33,898 bases of DNA from Phormidesmis sp. RL_2_1 (GTDB lineage: Bacteria > Cyanobacteriota > Cyanobacteriia > Phormidesmidales > Phormidesmidaceae). Location of the stretch: positions 1-33,898 of the forward strand of contig JAAUPS010000022.1 of assembly GCA_012033015.1 (NCBI GenBank), given 5' to 3'. Every line of letters begins with the position of its first letter. Within the stretch, counting starts at the first letter, position 1. Made by a program: the position numbers and the translations under genes. Positions 8,174 through 16,992 of this stretch are shown here, in pieces. A model generated the notes under the pieces. That model ran no database searches and was not told where the DNA came from. It saw only the letters and a program-made list of their open reading frames with translations.

Positions 8174-8328
8174 AACCTATGTTCCCCGTGAGCCATCGAT
8201 TTCAATAGCAAAGTCGCCAGTAGCAAAGCCGCCAATAGTCAAGACGTCCACCCTACAAATTGCGATCCTTTTATTGTAACGACGGCGTCTAATTTTTTTC
8301 TACAGCCCGAGGCAGATCCATAACAAAA

Positions 8329-9141
8329 TTAGTCCGACGGCTCTGCGACCGGTTCTTCTGGTAACTCTTCTGGTAACTCTTCGGCTAACTCTTCAGTCAG
8401 CATTTCGGCATAAATTTGAGGTAGCAGCGCTGACATACTGTTGTCCTCGATGCCATAGCCCAAACTTGTCCAGGTGCCGGACAACAGTTCTAAGACCTGA
8501 TCAATGTCACCCTCGCGCAGCCGTTGAGAAATATCTTCGCCCCATGCTTTAGGATCTGCTAGCCAGTCGTACATCACCAGATCTTGATACTTTGGCTCAA
8601 AGCTGGGCTGCGCCCAAACTTCGTACCAAGCGGGCCACTCAGGATGATAGCGGCGGGCTTCTTCTTGCCAAGTCGTCGTCAAGAACTGATATCGGCCTGC
8701 CGCTGTGGTGCAGTCCCCTTCATTGGGGCCATTGACGATTTCCACACACTCATCCGGATGCACGGACAGATCGGTCACCCGCTTGCCGCCATACAGCAGC
8801 CGGTAGGGATCATCTGTATTTGACTCCGCTGCTGAAATGGTGCGCATCAGCGCTCGTAAGTAAGGGTCACCGCCTTCCATCACCAGCGGCAGTGGCGAGG
8901 CGACCCAGTCAGTTGCCCCCAGTAGCCCTAATTTTTTGGGGGAAGACGACCATTGATGCACGGTGAAAGCCACGCCTATGAATATCAGCATGGTCAAAAC
9001 AATTGGCCCTAAATCATCTGCTGGCCAAGGATGATTTTTTGCCCTTTGGCCTGACTGAGCCTTGGCGTGGGTTCTCTTTGGGCGTTGTTTGCAGGATTTC
9101 GCTTTGCCAAATGATGTAAAAATAAGAAACGACATATTCAT
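8329..9141 (-). CDS. Membrane-anchored GH104-like muramidase (phage-type lysozyme fold)
   Basis: Likely peptidoglycan-cleaving enzyme. The 270-residue protein has a basic N-terminus of about 40 residues, one membrane helix at about 46-63 (IVLTMLIFIGVAFTV), and then a domain with the hallmarks of lambda-lysozyme-like muramidases. These are RTISAAESN with the probable catalytic Glu106, the YRLLYGGKRVTDLSVHP segment, and TTAAGRYQFLTTTW. The domain would face the periplasm. The last 25 residues are acidic repeats (EELPEE), encoded by three tandem 12-bp units at 8360-8395. The ATG at 9139-9141 is used, but a second ATG two codons later is equally possible. Its role in cell-wall turnover is inferred. 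Confidence 0.75.
   Translation of the reverse strand: MNMSFLIFTSFGKAKSCKQRPKRTHAKAQSGQRAKNHPWPADDLGPIVLTMLIFIGVAFTVHQWSSSPKKLGLLGATDWVASPLPLVMEGGDPYLRALMRTISAAESNTDDPYRLLYGGKRVTDLSVHPDECVEIVNGPNEGDCTTAAGRYQFLTTTWQEEARRYHPEWPAWYEVWAQPSFEPKYQDLVMYDWLADPKAWGEDISQRLREGDIDQVLELLSGTWTSLGYGIEDNSMSALLPQIYAEMLTEELAEELPEELPEEPVAEPSD
8360..8395. repeat. 12-bp tandem repeat in the muramidase C-terminus
   Basis: Three copies of GGTAACTCTTCT-like units lie in tandem, with a partial unit in front, and encode the acidic ELPEE tail. The unit length is a multiple of three, so copy-number changes keep the frame. Confidence 0.8.
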
Positions 9142-9394
9142 TAAGCGATCTGACCGGTGCGCTTACGGTTAGTGCTCATAGTCAGCGCTATTATCGGCGG
9201 GTGTCGGTGGCGCTGATTCACATTTTTTCAGTCACATTTCCATCACATTACACTCGCATTTTGATCAAACTCCAGTCAAATACATATAGGCTTAGCCAAA
9301 TTCCTTAAAGTATTTTCATATTTTCAAATATTTTTTTCAGCAATTTTTTCAGCAATTTTTTTAGCGTATTGTCATTTATGGCACTGATACATTT

Positions 9395-9616
9395 ATGGCA
9401 CCAATAAAAATGGCACCGATAGAATCTAACGATCGCCTGATGATCATCCTCATTTGCGCTGTGCCTTTCGCCGCTTTGTCCTATTGTGGTTTGGTCATGG
9501 CCAGCTTGATTGCCATACCTGAAGTTAAACAATACCCCCTTGTTTTCGGCGGCATTTTTGCTTTGATTCCTTTGGTATTAGGGGCGGCTATCTGGATTGG
9601 CCCTTTCCGGAAATAG
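9395..9616 (+). CDS. Small two-helix membrane protein, unknown function
   Basis: A 73-residue open frame with a polar N-terminus (MAPIKMAPIESNDR) and two strongly hydrophobic segments, about residues 16-41 and 48-68, ending in a basic FRK. This is the pattern of a small inner or thylakoid membrane protein. The N-terminal MAPIK/MAPIE duplication comes from a short DNA repeat, so the ATG at 9410 could be the real start. I do not recognise the family. The gene stands alone and converges with the phospholipase D-like gene, 68 bp away. The upstream 250 bp (9142-9394) is AT-rich with T-tracts and repeated TTTTTTCAGCAA, and shows no other gene. Confidence 0.55.
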   Translation: MAPIKMAPIESNDRLMIILICAVPFAALSYCGLVMASLIAIPEVKQYPLVFGGIFALIPLVLGAAIWIGPFRK

Positions 9617-9641
9617 ATGAATATATGCTAAATACCAGATG

Positions 9642-9681
9642 GCTAGAGAAGCTGCTGCTAGAGAAGCTGCCGCTAGAAAAG
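9642..9681. repeat. 15-bp tandem repeat between convergent genes
   Basis: GCTAGAGAAGCTGCT is repeated about 2.7 times between the stop of the small membrane protein gene and the end of the phospholipase D-like gene. Confidence 0.75.
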
Positions 9682-9684
9682 TAT

Positions 9685-11022
9685 CTATAGTTGCCATTGC
9701 ACCAAACGCACCGCGTTGCCCACCATGCGATGCTTCAACCAGGCTCGATTTTGCCATTGTGTCAGGCTGATTTGGCGACTGTTGGCAAATCCTTGCTGAA
9801 AAACTTGTTCCACTTGTTGCAAGAGTAGCTGACTGTTGGTGACAATATCTAGCTCGTCATTGTGTAAAAAGCTGCGATAGTCAAGGTTGGCGCTGCCCAT
9901 ATTGACCCAGGCGTGATCGATGATGAGCATTTTGGCATGGCTCATGCTGGGCTGGTACTCAAATATGTTGATGCCTGCTTGCAGAAGAGTGCCGTACACT
10001 TCGTAGGAGGCGTAGTAAACGGGCTTTTTGTCTGAGCGTTCGCTGGTTGTCAAAATCCGTACGTCTATGCCGCTTTGCTGGGCTGCAATCAACAGGTTTC
10101 GAGTACTTTTGTTGGGTAAAAAATAAGGGCTTGAGAGCCATATGCGATCGCGCGCGCAGGCCAATAGGGTCTGTTTGGTGATTTCGATGGGTGAGTCGCG
10201 ATAGCTTGGTTTGGTGCCTAATGCCACCATCATGTCACTGGCATTAGCCGCGCTGGCATGGCGGCGCTGAGGTTGATCTGCTGGCCAAATGTTGGTCATA
10301 TTAACCACAGTGGCCTTGTCCGTTTGAAACGGCTTATACCCCTGCCAATGAGATTGAAAAACAGTGGATAGCACGGTCACGATTTCGCCTGTAAAAGCTG
10401 CTTCAATGTCAAACCAAGGGCCGGTGTCATCGGCTTTTTCGCTGCCATCCCATAAATCTGAAATGCCTGCACCGCCTATCCAGACGCGATCGCCATCAAT
10501 GATCAACAGTTTACGGTGGGTGCGTCCTGCATAGTTAGCCGGTGCTCTGATATCAAATGGGTTGAAAAAAACAATTTGGACACCGGCTGAGTGCAAGTGA
10601 TGCCAGTAGCGCATGGGCAGCTTACGAGTGCCCCAACTATCGACCAAAAGCTGCACCTTAATGCCCTCAGCCGCGCGTCGAGCAACCGCCTCGGCAAAGT
10701 CTTGAGCCCGTTTACCTGGCGTCATGATAAAGGTTTCAAACTGAATGCTATGCTGGGCGCTCTCTATTGCTGCTAGTCGAGCTTTTTGAATACTGTCGGC
10801 AGTGTGCCAAAAGCCAATGACGTTGCCGGTGGTTGATACTGATTCTGTGAGGCTTTTAAGAATGAGTAAAAATCGAGCGTCTTGGGGGGCGATCGCAGCT
10901 TCAATTTGAAAAACAGGCCGCCATCGAAAAGCCCCGCGAATGTAAAGGCTCAACAGCACCAGCGCTACTACAGCCGCGCCTAAGACAACTGACCATTGAA
11001 AAATATTTAAAAGCAGTCCCAT
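9685..11022 (-). CDS. Phospholipase D/cardiolipin synthase-family protein
   Basis: Membrane enzyme with the two HKD motifs of the phospholipase D superfamily. The first is HRKLLIID (His169, Lys171, Asp176) followed by WIGGAGISD. The second is HAKMLIID (His362, Lys364, Asp369) followed by NMGSANLDYRSF. A single N-terminal helix (residues 8-28) anchors it. Its 445 residues and the GSANLDYRS block resemble bacterial cardiolipin synthases, which join two phosphatidylglycerol molecules, so that is the best guess. A general phospholipase or phosphatidyltransferase is possible. The start ATG 11020-11022 has GAGG 8 nt upstream. An overlapping, out-of-frame small reading frame made of a tandem repeat precedes it (11007-11102). 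Confidence 0.85.
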   Translation of the reverse strand: MGLLLNIFQWSVVLGAAVVALVLLSLYIRGAFRWRPVFQIEAAIAPQDARFLLILKSLTESVSTTGNVIGFWHTADSIQKARLAAIESAQHSIQFETFIMTPGKRAQDFAEAVARRAAEGIKVQLLVDSWGTRKLPMRYWHHLHSAGVQIVFFNPFDIRAPANYAGRTHRKLLIIDGDRVWIGGAGISDLWDGSEKADDTGPWFDIEAAFTGEIVTVLSTVFQSHWQGYKPFQTDKATVVNMTNIWPADQPQRRHASAANASDMMVALGTKPSYRDSPIEITKQTLLACARDRIWLSSPYFLPNKSTRNLLIAAQQSGIDVRILTTSERSDKKPVYYASYEVYGTLLQAGINIFEYQPSMSHAKMLIIDHAWVNMGSANLDYRSFLHNDELDIVTNSQLLLQQVEQVFQQGFANSRQISLTQWQNRAWLKHRMVGNAVRLVQWQL

Positions 11023-11035
11023 GTGACTGGCCTCG

Positions 11036-11107
11036 CTGTCATAGATCTTGCTGTCATAGATCTTGCTGTCATGGATCTTGCTGTCATGGATCTTGCTGTC
11101 ATGAATA
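11036..11107. repeat. 15-bp tandem repeat just upstream of the phospholipase D-like gene
   Basis: CTGTCATAGATCTTG and its variant CTGTCATGGATCTTG make four full units (11036-11095) plus a partial fifth. On the minus strand each unit starts an in-frame ATG, giving a 31-codon frame of repeated MTARS (11102 to 11007) that overlaps the start of the next gene out of frame. Confidence 0.85.
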
Positions 11108-11128
11108 AGGGCAATCTGTCGCCACGAT

Positions 11129-11545
11129 TTATGCCAAGTCCACCCTTTTTCTAAGGGATTTGAGCTGCGATCGCTTTGTTTTATACTCTAATCTGCGCCG
11201 ATTTGATCCTTTTGTCGGTTTAGTCAGTCGCCGCTTTTTCGGCAGTACCGCCATTGCTTTCACCATTTGCTGCAATCGGCTCAGCGCCTCTTCTCGATTG
11301 CGCGCTTGAGAACGATGCTGCTGCGCTTTGATCACAATAACGCCATCTTTGGTCAGCCGCTTATCCCGCAGGGCTAAGAGCCGTCGCTTATAAAAATCTG
11401 GCAGTGACGATGCTTCTACATCAAAGCGTAGGTGCACAGCAGTGGCGACCTTATTGACATTTTGACCGCCTGCGCCCTGTGAATAAATGGCGCTGATATC
11501 AATTTCACTCTCTGGAATAGAAACAGTATGGGAGATGTTTAACAT
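11129..11545 (-). CDS. arfB: ArfB/YaeJ-type peptidyl-tRNA hydrolase for stalled ribosomes
   Basis: Rescue factor that enters stalled ribosomes and releases the nascent chain. The 138-residue protein has a release-factor catalytic domain with the GGQ motif (SQGAGGQNVNK, about residues 20-30) and a long basic C-terminal tail (RRRLEYKTKRSQLKSLRKR) of the kind that inserts in the empty mRNA channel. The frame stays open to 11716, but that extension has no family resemblance. The ATG at 11543-11545 (MLNISHTVSIPE) gives the normal length. It lies 22 bp downstream of the epimerase gene on the same strand and may be co-transcribed with it. Confidence 0.9.
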   Translation of the reverse strand: MLNISHTVSIPESEIDISAIYSQGAGGQNVNKVATAVHLRFDVEASSLPDFYKRRLLALRDKRLTKDGVIVIKAQQHRSQARNREEALSRLQQMVKAMAVLPKKRRLTKPTKGSNRRRLEYKTKRSQLKSLRKRVDLA

Positions 11546-11567
11546 GGGAAACCAAAGGCCGTTTCCT

Positions 11568-12779
11568 TTACGATAGCTGCGAACCTTGCAACTGTTCAAA
11601 CTGCTGCCAGCACAGGTACAGCGCCCGTGGCACATGGAAACAACCTTTCCATTTACCGCCTTTGAGCGGCAAGAGCACGTCTCCTTGGCGGTTGAGATAG
11701 CCATACCACTCCCCATGATCTGGATCGCTAAAGTGCTCCCAAGTATAGGTGTGGAGCTTTTGATACCAAGCCCAGCAGTCTGGGCGAGCAGTGAGCCGGT
11801 AGGCCATGGCCAACGCTACTAAAGTCTCTAAATGAACCCACCACAGCTTTTGATCCCACTCTAGCTGTTGGGGCGGGTGACCTTGTGCATCCATAAAGTA
11901 GAAAAGGCCGCCATACTGCTCGTCCCAAGCAAAGTTCAGAATGCTCAGAACAACATCGGTGGCTTGCTGAATCAAGGCGCTATTGTGGGTGCGTTCGGCA
12001 ATGGCCATCATGAACCACATCGCTTCGAGGCCGTGACCAGGATTAATTAAGCGCCCTTCGTAGCAATCGATGTGGCTACCATCTAAAGCGACATGCTCAA
12101 ACATGAGGCCGCGCTCTTGGTCTAAAAAGTCGCCCATGACTTCGTTGATTGTCTTTGCTAGAACAGTCTCTAGCTGATCGCTTGCCAGCAACTCACCCAT
12201 CTCTAGCGATAAATTCGCCAGAATCATGGGGACGGCTAAAGATTTTAGCGATCGCGTTCCCGGATAAGTTTTGTTGTATTTTCCCTTGGGATTATCTTGA
12301 CGGCGCAACACATTGTGGTACGCCTGCAGGGCAATTGTCTGGGCCTGCAGCTTGGTAGGCTCATCATCTACGGCTAGTGCATACTGGCTAAATGCCATGG
12401 CTGCAAAGCAGTCTGAGAAAATGTTGTAGGGCTGTGTGAGCGGCTCACCAACTCGATTAAGAGAAAAGTACCAGTTACCCGCCTGATCGCGCCCGTGCTT
12501 GGCTAAAAAATCAGCACCCGTTTTAGCCACCGCTAGCCACTCTTGGCGTTTCTCAAGCTGGTTGTACAGCATGGAAAATGTCCATAGCTGACGGTTTTGT
12601 AACCACACAAACTTATCCGTATCGTAGACTTCGCCCGCTCGATTCAAACAGGTGAAGTATCCCCCGCAATGAGTGTCAATCGAGTGGTTTTGCCAAAAAG
12701 GCAGCACATTCTCTAACAGAGTGGCTTTGTACAGCTCAGCTAAAGCTGCTAAATCGAAGCTGGTGGTTTTCAACATCAT
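11568..12779 (-). CDS. N-acyl-D-glucosamine 2-epimerase (AGE/renin-binding protein family)
   Basis: Interconverts N-acetylglucosamine and N-acetylmannosamine in sugar nucleotide or sialic-acid-type metabolism. The protein of about 403 residues is an (alpha/alpha)6-barrel and closely follows cyanobacterial AGE enzymes. Visible conserved blocks are [31 protein letters not shown] (containing a family His), [17 protein letters not shown] and [16 protein letters not shown] (second family His). The frame begins at 12809, but the start is more likely one of the paired ATGs at 12779 or 12776 (MMLKTTSFD), as cyanobacterial homologues begin close to ALAELYK. It reads divergently from the coiled-coil gene, with a 15-bp palindrome in the shared upstream region (12864-12878). 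Confidence 0.92.
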   Translation of the reverse strand: MMLKTTSFDLAALAELYKATLLENVLPFWQNHSIDTHCGGYFTCLNRAGEVYDTDKFVWLQNRQLWTFSMLYNQLEKRQEWLAVAKTGADFLAKHGRDQAGNWYFSLNRVGEPLTQPYNIFSDCFAAMAFSQYALAVDDEPTKLQAQTIALQAYHNVLRRQDNPKGKYNKTYPGTRSLKSLAVPMILANLSLEMGELLASDQLETVLAKTINEVMGDFLDQERGLMFEHVALDGSHIDCYEGRLINPGHGLEAMWFMMAIAERTHNSALIQQATDVVLSILNFAWDEQYGGLFYFMDAQGHPPQQLEWDQKLWWVHLETLVALAMAYRLTARPDCWAWYQKLHTYTWEHFSDPDHGEWYGYLNRQGDVLLPLKGGKWKGCFHVPRALYLCWQQFEQLQGSQLS

Positions 12780-12863
12780 GGGCAGATGGCAGTAAGGCGA
12801 TGATCTCACCTGAAGAAGGTTGAAGCAAGTTTAATTGTTCCATTCTTTTGGGCACAGTAAACC

Positions 12864-12878
12864 CACTGAGTCTCAGTG
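12864..12878. promoter_or_regulatory. Perfect palindrome in a divergent intergenic region
   Basis: CACTGAGTCTCAGTG is a perfect dyad around a central T. It lies between the divergent epimerase gene (minus) and the coiled-coil protein gene (plus), a natural place for an operator. No regulator family is recognised from the sequence. Confidence 0.4.
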
Positions 12879-13001
12879 CAATTGCTCTGGTATCCGTACA
12901 GGCTGATTCCCGGAGGACTCTGAAAATCTTTGTATTAGGTAGTAACACAAGTGTTTGTTTTACTTGCAGATTTCCTTTTCCTTCCCTCCCAATTGTCGCC
13001 C

Positions 13002-14912
13002 ATGCAACCCCGCCAGGATGCCCAGATTTCACAGTTGCCGATGTTGGTGCCGCAGCAGCCTATGGCATCTTGGCTAGGCGATGGGGTTAGCCCACAAACG
13101 TCCGATCACGAACACCTAGCCGATCCGGCGCACCGTTCGGCAAGACATCTGGAAAGCTATACAGGCAGCCTCACTCGGGCAGTGGCGATCGCATCAGCAG
13201 GCATCATGCTGCCTTTGGTGAGTGAAGAGGCCGCCTACAGTTATGCTGCTCAAGGATATTTAGCCGACAGTACCCTCGTGCCATCAATGCAGATCAATCC
13301 ATCATCGCAGGTTAGCCAAGCCGCCATGCCTTCAACCTTGCCGCTAATCCCTGAGGTCAAACCAACTGCCCAGCCAGCGTTTAGCAGGAGCCTGCAAAGC
13401 ACAGAAGTTCGAAATGCTGCTGATCCAGAGTCGCTGATTACCCAGGCGGAAGATGGTAGCTGGCGGTTGTCTTACCAAGGCCAATCTTACCAGGGCCAAT
13501 CTTACCAAGGCCAATCTTACCAGGGCCAATCTTACCAGGGCCAATCTTATCAGCCCCACATTGATCTAGCCCAGCCCAACCTCATTCAGCCCAGCCCAAT
13601 TCAAACCTACCAACGCCCAGCAAACAGCGCTCAATCGCTAGGCGGGCCATCTTTTGCGCCGTCTGTAGACCCACTCAATGCCGTTGCCTATCGTAAGTCA
13701 ATCACCGATCGGATTTCAGCCGTAACCGAACAAAAAAGCCAGGTGCTAGCTGATATGGCGACAACACAACGGTCGATAAGCCATTTGCAAAGGCAGTTTG
13801 AGTCTGTCAGTGCTGGGCAAAATATTGCGCAGCAAGTGCTTGCTCAAGATACGACTTACCAAGCGGTGTGGCAGCGATTGCAGCAGATAGAACAAAAAAT
13901 AGCCAGTGTGTTTGCTCAAGCCACGGTCAGTGACGCTGTGCTACAAGCTCTTTTGGCAGATTATCAGCACCATCAGCGATGGCTAGAGCAAGTGGCCTTA
14001 GAAGCAGCGGATCGCTATTTGTCTAACCAAAGCCAAGGCGTGCTTGGCCTAAAAGATTTGGTCATGGCAACCCATCACTATCAGGTGCAGCAGCTTCGCA
14101 AAACGTCTCTTGCGCACATTGAGCAGCAGTTGTTAAATCACCTGAAACAGTACGATCAACTGCAGGAAGAGACCTTCTTGACACAGGCGCGCGCCGCTCA
14201 GTCTCAGCGCACGCAAGATAGGGTAACAGCTAGCACTGCGAATGACACAGCTAGCACTGCGAATGGCGCTGTGGCCAACAAGATCCGTTTAAGTGTGGCA
14301 TTAGGTGCAGGCGCATTGGCGATTATCACCGCTACGCAACGGGCCACACAGAAAATTAAACAACAGTCTAAGAACAAAGCTCATCGAGAGTCGTCAATCC
14401 AGTCACAGCGGCGGCTGGAGGCGTCTTCGTTTGATCAATCTACGTTTGAGACGGATTGGGAAAATCTGCAGTTAGAGAATTTTAGCAGTCAGATCGATCC
14501 TGCTCAGGTGCGTGCTTCTGCGCAGCTTCACAATGAACTGCTGCAAGAACTGATCGATGTTGTTGGTGAGCCAGTTGTTGCCACTAGGGATATCTGTCAA
14601 GAGACCCCGCAAGAGCAAGACCCGATGGATGCCCATGAGATATTCAACGAGGGCACCTCAACTGATGACACCTTAAGCAACGACATCTTAAGCGATGACA
14701 CCTTAAGCGACGATACCTTAAATATTGAGCTGATGGTGAGTGAGTTGGCTGAACTGTTGCGTAGCGCTACTTCAGTCGCTGATCTTGTGGAAGCAGATAA
14801 TGGTGCGATCGCATCCCTGCGCCTGTTAACGGCTGGGCCTGCTGAGGGGCCTGCTGAGGGGCCTGCTGAGGGGCCTGCTGAGCTGAAAGTAGAAGCGATA
14901 CAGGCAGCCTAG
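13002..14912 (+). CDS. Repeat-rich coiled-coil protein, unknown function
   Basis: I do not recognise this family. A frame of 637 residues starts at ATG 13002; GTG 12951 would add a hydrophobic stretch of 17 residues. Parts in order: a hydrophobic segment near residues 58-73 (AVAIASAGIMLPLV); a Pro/Gln/Ser-rich zone with six tandem SYQGQ-like units (DNA 13470-13559); a long helical, coiled-coil-prone region from about 225 to 400 (TDRISAVTEQKSQVLADMA and onward); a second short hydrophobic stretch near 430-445 (LSVALGAGALAIITA); and an acidic tail with LSDDTL and AEGP tandem repeats. The layout suggests a membrane-linked structural or scaffold protein. Repeats with units of 12 or 15 bp keep the frame, so length may vary between strains. 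The reading frame is intact and codon use resembles neighbours. Confidence 0.7.
   Translation: MQPRQDAQISQLPMLVPQQPMASWLGDGVSPQTSDHEHLADPAHRSARHLESYTGSLTRAVAIASAGIMLPLVSEEAAYSYAAQGYLADSTLVPSMQINPSSQVSQAAMPSTLPLIPEVKPTAQPAFSRSLQSTEVRNAADPESLITQAEDGSWRLSYQGQSYQGQSYQGQSYQGQSYQGQSYQPHIDLAQPNLIQPSPIQTYQRPANSAQSLGGPSFAPSVDPLNAVAYRKSITDRISAVTEQKSQVLADMATTQRSISHLQRQFESVSAGQNIAQQVLAQDTTYQAVWQRLQQIEQKIASVFAQATVSDAVLQALLADYQHHQRWLEQVALEAADRYLSNQSQGVLGLKDLVMATHHYQVQQLRKTSLAHIEQQLLNHLKQYDQLQEETFLTQARAAQSQRTQDRVTASTANDTASTANGAVANKIRLSVALGAGALAIITATQRATQKIKQQSKNKAHRESSIQSQRRLEASSFDQSTFETDWENLQLENFSSQIDPAQVRASAQLHNELLQELIDVVGEPVVATRDICQETPQEQDPMDAHEIFNEGTSTDDTLSNDILSDDTLSDDTLNIELMVSELAELLRSATSVADLVEADNGAIASLRLLTAGPAEGPAEGPAEGPAELKVEAIQAA
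13470..13559 (+). repeat. 15-bp coding tandem repeat (SYQGQ)
   Basis: Six tandem units of TCTTACCAAGGCCAA and close variants, five near-identical and the last degenerate. Near-perfect identity, including at third positions, points to recent expansion by slippage or unequal exchange. Confidence 0.9.
14664..14719 (+). repeat. 15-bp coding tandem repeat (LSDDT)
   Basis: About four degenerate units of TTAAGCGATGACACC encode the acidic LSDDT stretch near the C-terminus of the coiled-coil protein. Confidence 0.7.
14835..14882 (+). repeat. 12-bp coding tandem repeat (AEGP)
   Basis: Four exact tandem copies of GGGCCTGCTGAG encode the repeated Ala-Glu-Gly-Pro tail close to the end of the coiled-coil protein gene. 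Confidence 0.9.
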
Positions 14913-14941
14913 CTCAAAATATTTGGCCCAGTCTTGGCTGA

Positions 14942-14973
14942 GACAGTCTTGGCCAAGACTGGCCAAGACTGTC
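14942..14973. terminator. Strong perfect hairpin between the coiled-coil and ABC genes
   Basis: GACAGTCTTGGCC (14942-14954) and GGCCAAGACTGTC (14961-14973) form a 13-bp perfect stem with a 6-nt loop, with further AGTCTTGGCTG copies on both sides. No T-tract follows, so it may be an RNA-stabilising or insulating hairpin, or a repeat, rather than a classical terminator. Confidence 0.5.
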
Positions 14974-15052
14974 TTGGCTGACGATGTCTTTGCTATAGTT
15001 TTGATCAAAGCACCTGCTCTTGGTCAGAACGACTAGTATTTTCGACATTCCT

Positions 15053-16837
15053 ATGGCTTCTTCGCTCCGCCATCCGTTTCAGCGTTTGTTAGCCTATGGC
15101 CGCCAATATCAAAGACAAGCTTGGCTCGCCAGCCTATGCTCAGTGCTCAACACGATTTTTGATCTGGCACCGCCTGCTTTGATTGGTATTGCTATTGATA
15201 TTGTGGTCGATCAGCAGGACTCTATTTTGGCTCGATGGGGCATTCGAGAACTGCGATCGCAATTCATCGTGCTCTCGCTGTTGACCTTTGTGGTTTGGCT
15301 GCTGGAATCCGCCTTTCAATACGCCTACGAGTGGCTATGGCGCAACCTCGCCCAGTCAATGGAACATGATTTGCGCATGGACGCGTACCACCATGTGCAA
15401 GGGCTAGAGCTGGCTTATTTTGAAGAGCGCAGCACTGGCGAGCTGATGTCTACGCTCAATGATGACATTAACCAGTTAGAGCGCTTTTTAGATCAAGGGG
15501 CTAATCAGCTCTTGCAAATGGGGGCGACAGTCCTGATTATTGGGGCAACCTTTTTTGCCCTAGCGCCAGGGTTAGCCTGGATGGCCATCGTCCCGATGCC
15601 GCTGATTGTTGGCGGGGCCATTGCCTTCCAAAAACATCTCGCACCGCGCTACGCCAAAGTACGTCAGCGAGCAGGGCTGATCAATGCTCGTTTGGCGAAT
15701 AACCTCAATGGCATTGCCACGATTAAGAGCTTCACGGCTGAAGACTATGAACTTGCCCAACTCAGTCAGGAAAGTCAGGCTTATCGGCTGAGCAACCGCC
15801 GAGCGATCGCCCTGAGCGCGGCCTTTATTCCCCTGATCCGCATCATTATTTTGATCGGGTTTACTGGCATCCTCTTTTATGGTGGCATGGCTACCGCTGC
15901 AGGCCAGTTAGAAGCAGGCACCTACACCGTTCTGGTGTTTTTGACCCAGCGTTTACTCTGGCCCCTTACCCGCCTAGGCGACACCCTCGATCAATACCAA
16001 AGGGCCATGGCTTCGACCCAGCGAGTGATGAACTTACTCGATACGCCCATTGCGATTCCTACAGGTGATGTTGCCTTTCCGGCTAGTCAAGTCAGTGGTG
16101 ATATCGTGTTTGAAAATGTCACCTTTGGCTACGCCAATCGTCAGCTTATTTTGAGAAATCTTTCACTCAAAATTCCGGCTGGAAAAACAACCGCTATTGT
16201 AGGTGCTACTGGCTCAGGTAAAAGTACTTTAGTCAAGCTGTTGCTGCGCTTTTATGAGGTCAACTCAGGCCAGATCACGCTAGACGGGTTAGATTTACAA
16301 TCGCTAGCTTTAAAAGACTTGCGGCGTGCCATTGGGTTGGTCAGTCAAGAGGTGTTTTTGTTCCATGGTTCAGTCGCTGAAAACATTGCTTACGGAAGTT
16401 TTAACGCGACGATAGCAGAGATTACGGCGGCGGCAAAAGTGGCTGAAGCCCATGATTTTATTATGGGGCTGCCGGTGGGCTATGACACTGTGGTCGGTGA
16501 GCGGGGACAAAAGCTGTCGGGTGGTCAGCGACAAAGGCTAGCGATTGCCCGTGCCCTGCTGAAAAATCCCCCCATTTTGATTCTAGATGAGGCCACTTCA
16601 GCCGTCGATAACGAAACTGAAGCTGCCATTCAAAGATCTTTGGAGAAAATTACTCAAGATCGAACGGTGGTGGCGATTGCTCACCGCCTTTCTACGGTTC
16701 GCAATGCTCACTGCATTTATGTGATGGACCAGGGCGAACTGATTGAAAGCGGCACCCATGAACAACTGTTGCGCCAAGACGGCGTCTATGCAAGCTTATG
16801 GCGGGTTCAAACCGGCGAGTCTAGCGGCTCACTATAG
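15053..16837 (+). CDS. ABC exporter, fused membrane and ATPase domains (MsbA/MdlB-like)
   Basis: Half-transporter that would act as a homodimer to export lipids, peptides or drugs across the inner membrane. Residues 1-320 form the six-helix type-1 exporter domain. The ATPase domain has Walker [10 protein letters not shown] (about residue 384), Q-loop SQEVFLF, signature LSGGQRQR (about 488), Walker [10 protein letters not shown] (about 508) and H-loop AIAHRLS. The frame extends to TTG 15020, but ATG 15053 ([10 protein letters not shown]) gives the normal N-terminus and 594 residues. Its stop codon (16835-16837) lies inside the left end of a 130-bp repeat. The substrate cannot be predicted, and no partner half-transporter is adjacent. 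Confidence 0.92.
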   Translation: MASSLRHPFQRLLAYGRQYQRQAWLASLCSVLNTIFDLAPPALIGIAIDIVVDQQDSILARWGIRELRSQFIVLSLLTFVVWLLESAFQYAYEWLWRNLAQSMEHDLRMDAYHHVQGLELAYFEERSTGELMSTLNDDINQLERFLDQGANQLLQMGATVLIIGATFFALAPGLAWMAIVPMPLIVGGAIAFQKHLAPRYAKVRQRAGLINARLANNLNGIATIKSFTAEDYELAQLSQESQAYRLSNRRAIALSAAFIPLIRIIILIGFTGILFYGGMATAAGQLEAGTYTVLVFLTQRLLWPLTRLGDTLDQYQRAMASTQRVMNLLDTPIAIPTGDVAFPASQVSGDIVFENVTFGYANRQLILRNLSLKIPAGKTTAIVGATGSGKSTLVKLLLRFYEVNSGQITLDGLDLQSLALKDLRRAIGLVSQEVFLFHGSVAENIAYGSFNATIAEITAAAKVAEAHDFIMGLPVGYDTVVGERGQKLSGGQRQRLAIARALLKNPPILILDEATSAVDNETEAAIQRSLEKITQDRTVVAIAHRLSTVRNAHCIYVMDQGELIESGTHEQLLRQDGVYASLWRVQTGESSGSL

Positions 16838-16962
16838 CTTTGGTCGCTTGGCTAGACGACAGCAGGCTGGCTGAAGCCTCTACGTGACAACCGGCCAAGC
16901 GACGCGCTTGTACCCGTTGGCGTCGCCTCGCCGTCGGCGTTATGCATTCGGTACACGCTATA
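16833..16962. repeat. Dispersed 130-bp repeat, copy A
   Basis: It starts TATAGC and ends GCTATA. It contains the inverted pair GTCGCTTGGC (16843-16852) and GCCAAGCGAC (16894-16903), a TACCCGTTGGCG block, a GCCTCGCCGTCGGCGTTATGCAT block, and a terminal ATGCATTCGGTACACGCTATA-like segment. A second copy of exactly the same length lies at 19275-19404 in the same orientation. The left end overlaps the ABC gene's stop codon. No coding capacity is seen, so it resembles a MITE or another small non-autonomous, highly structured element. Confidence 0.85.
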
Positions 16963-16992
16963 AATTGACCCTTAATGCCCGTCGAGTGGCCC

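Noticed and set aside
9305..9532. Minus-strand 75-codon frame opposite the small membrane protein
   Set aside because: Its Lys/Leu repeats come from T-rich tandem repeats and it overlaps the more plausible two-helix protein.
11546..11716. N-terminal extension of ArfB to 11716
   Set aside because: The extra 57 residues overlap the epimerase 3' end in another frame and have no counterpart in ArfB proteins.
12736..13032. Minus-strand 98-codon frame overlapping the epimerase and coiled-coil starts
   Set aside because: It overlaps two better-supported genes and the palindrome between them, and shows no family resemblance.
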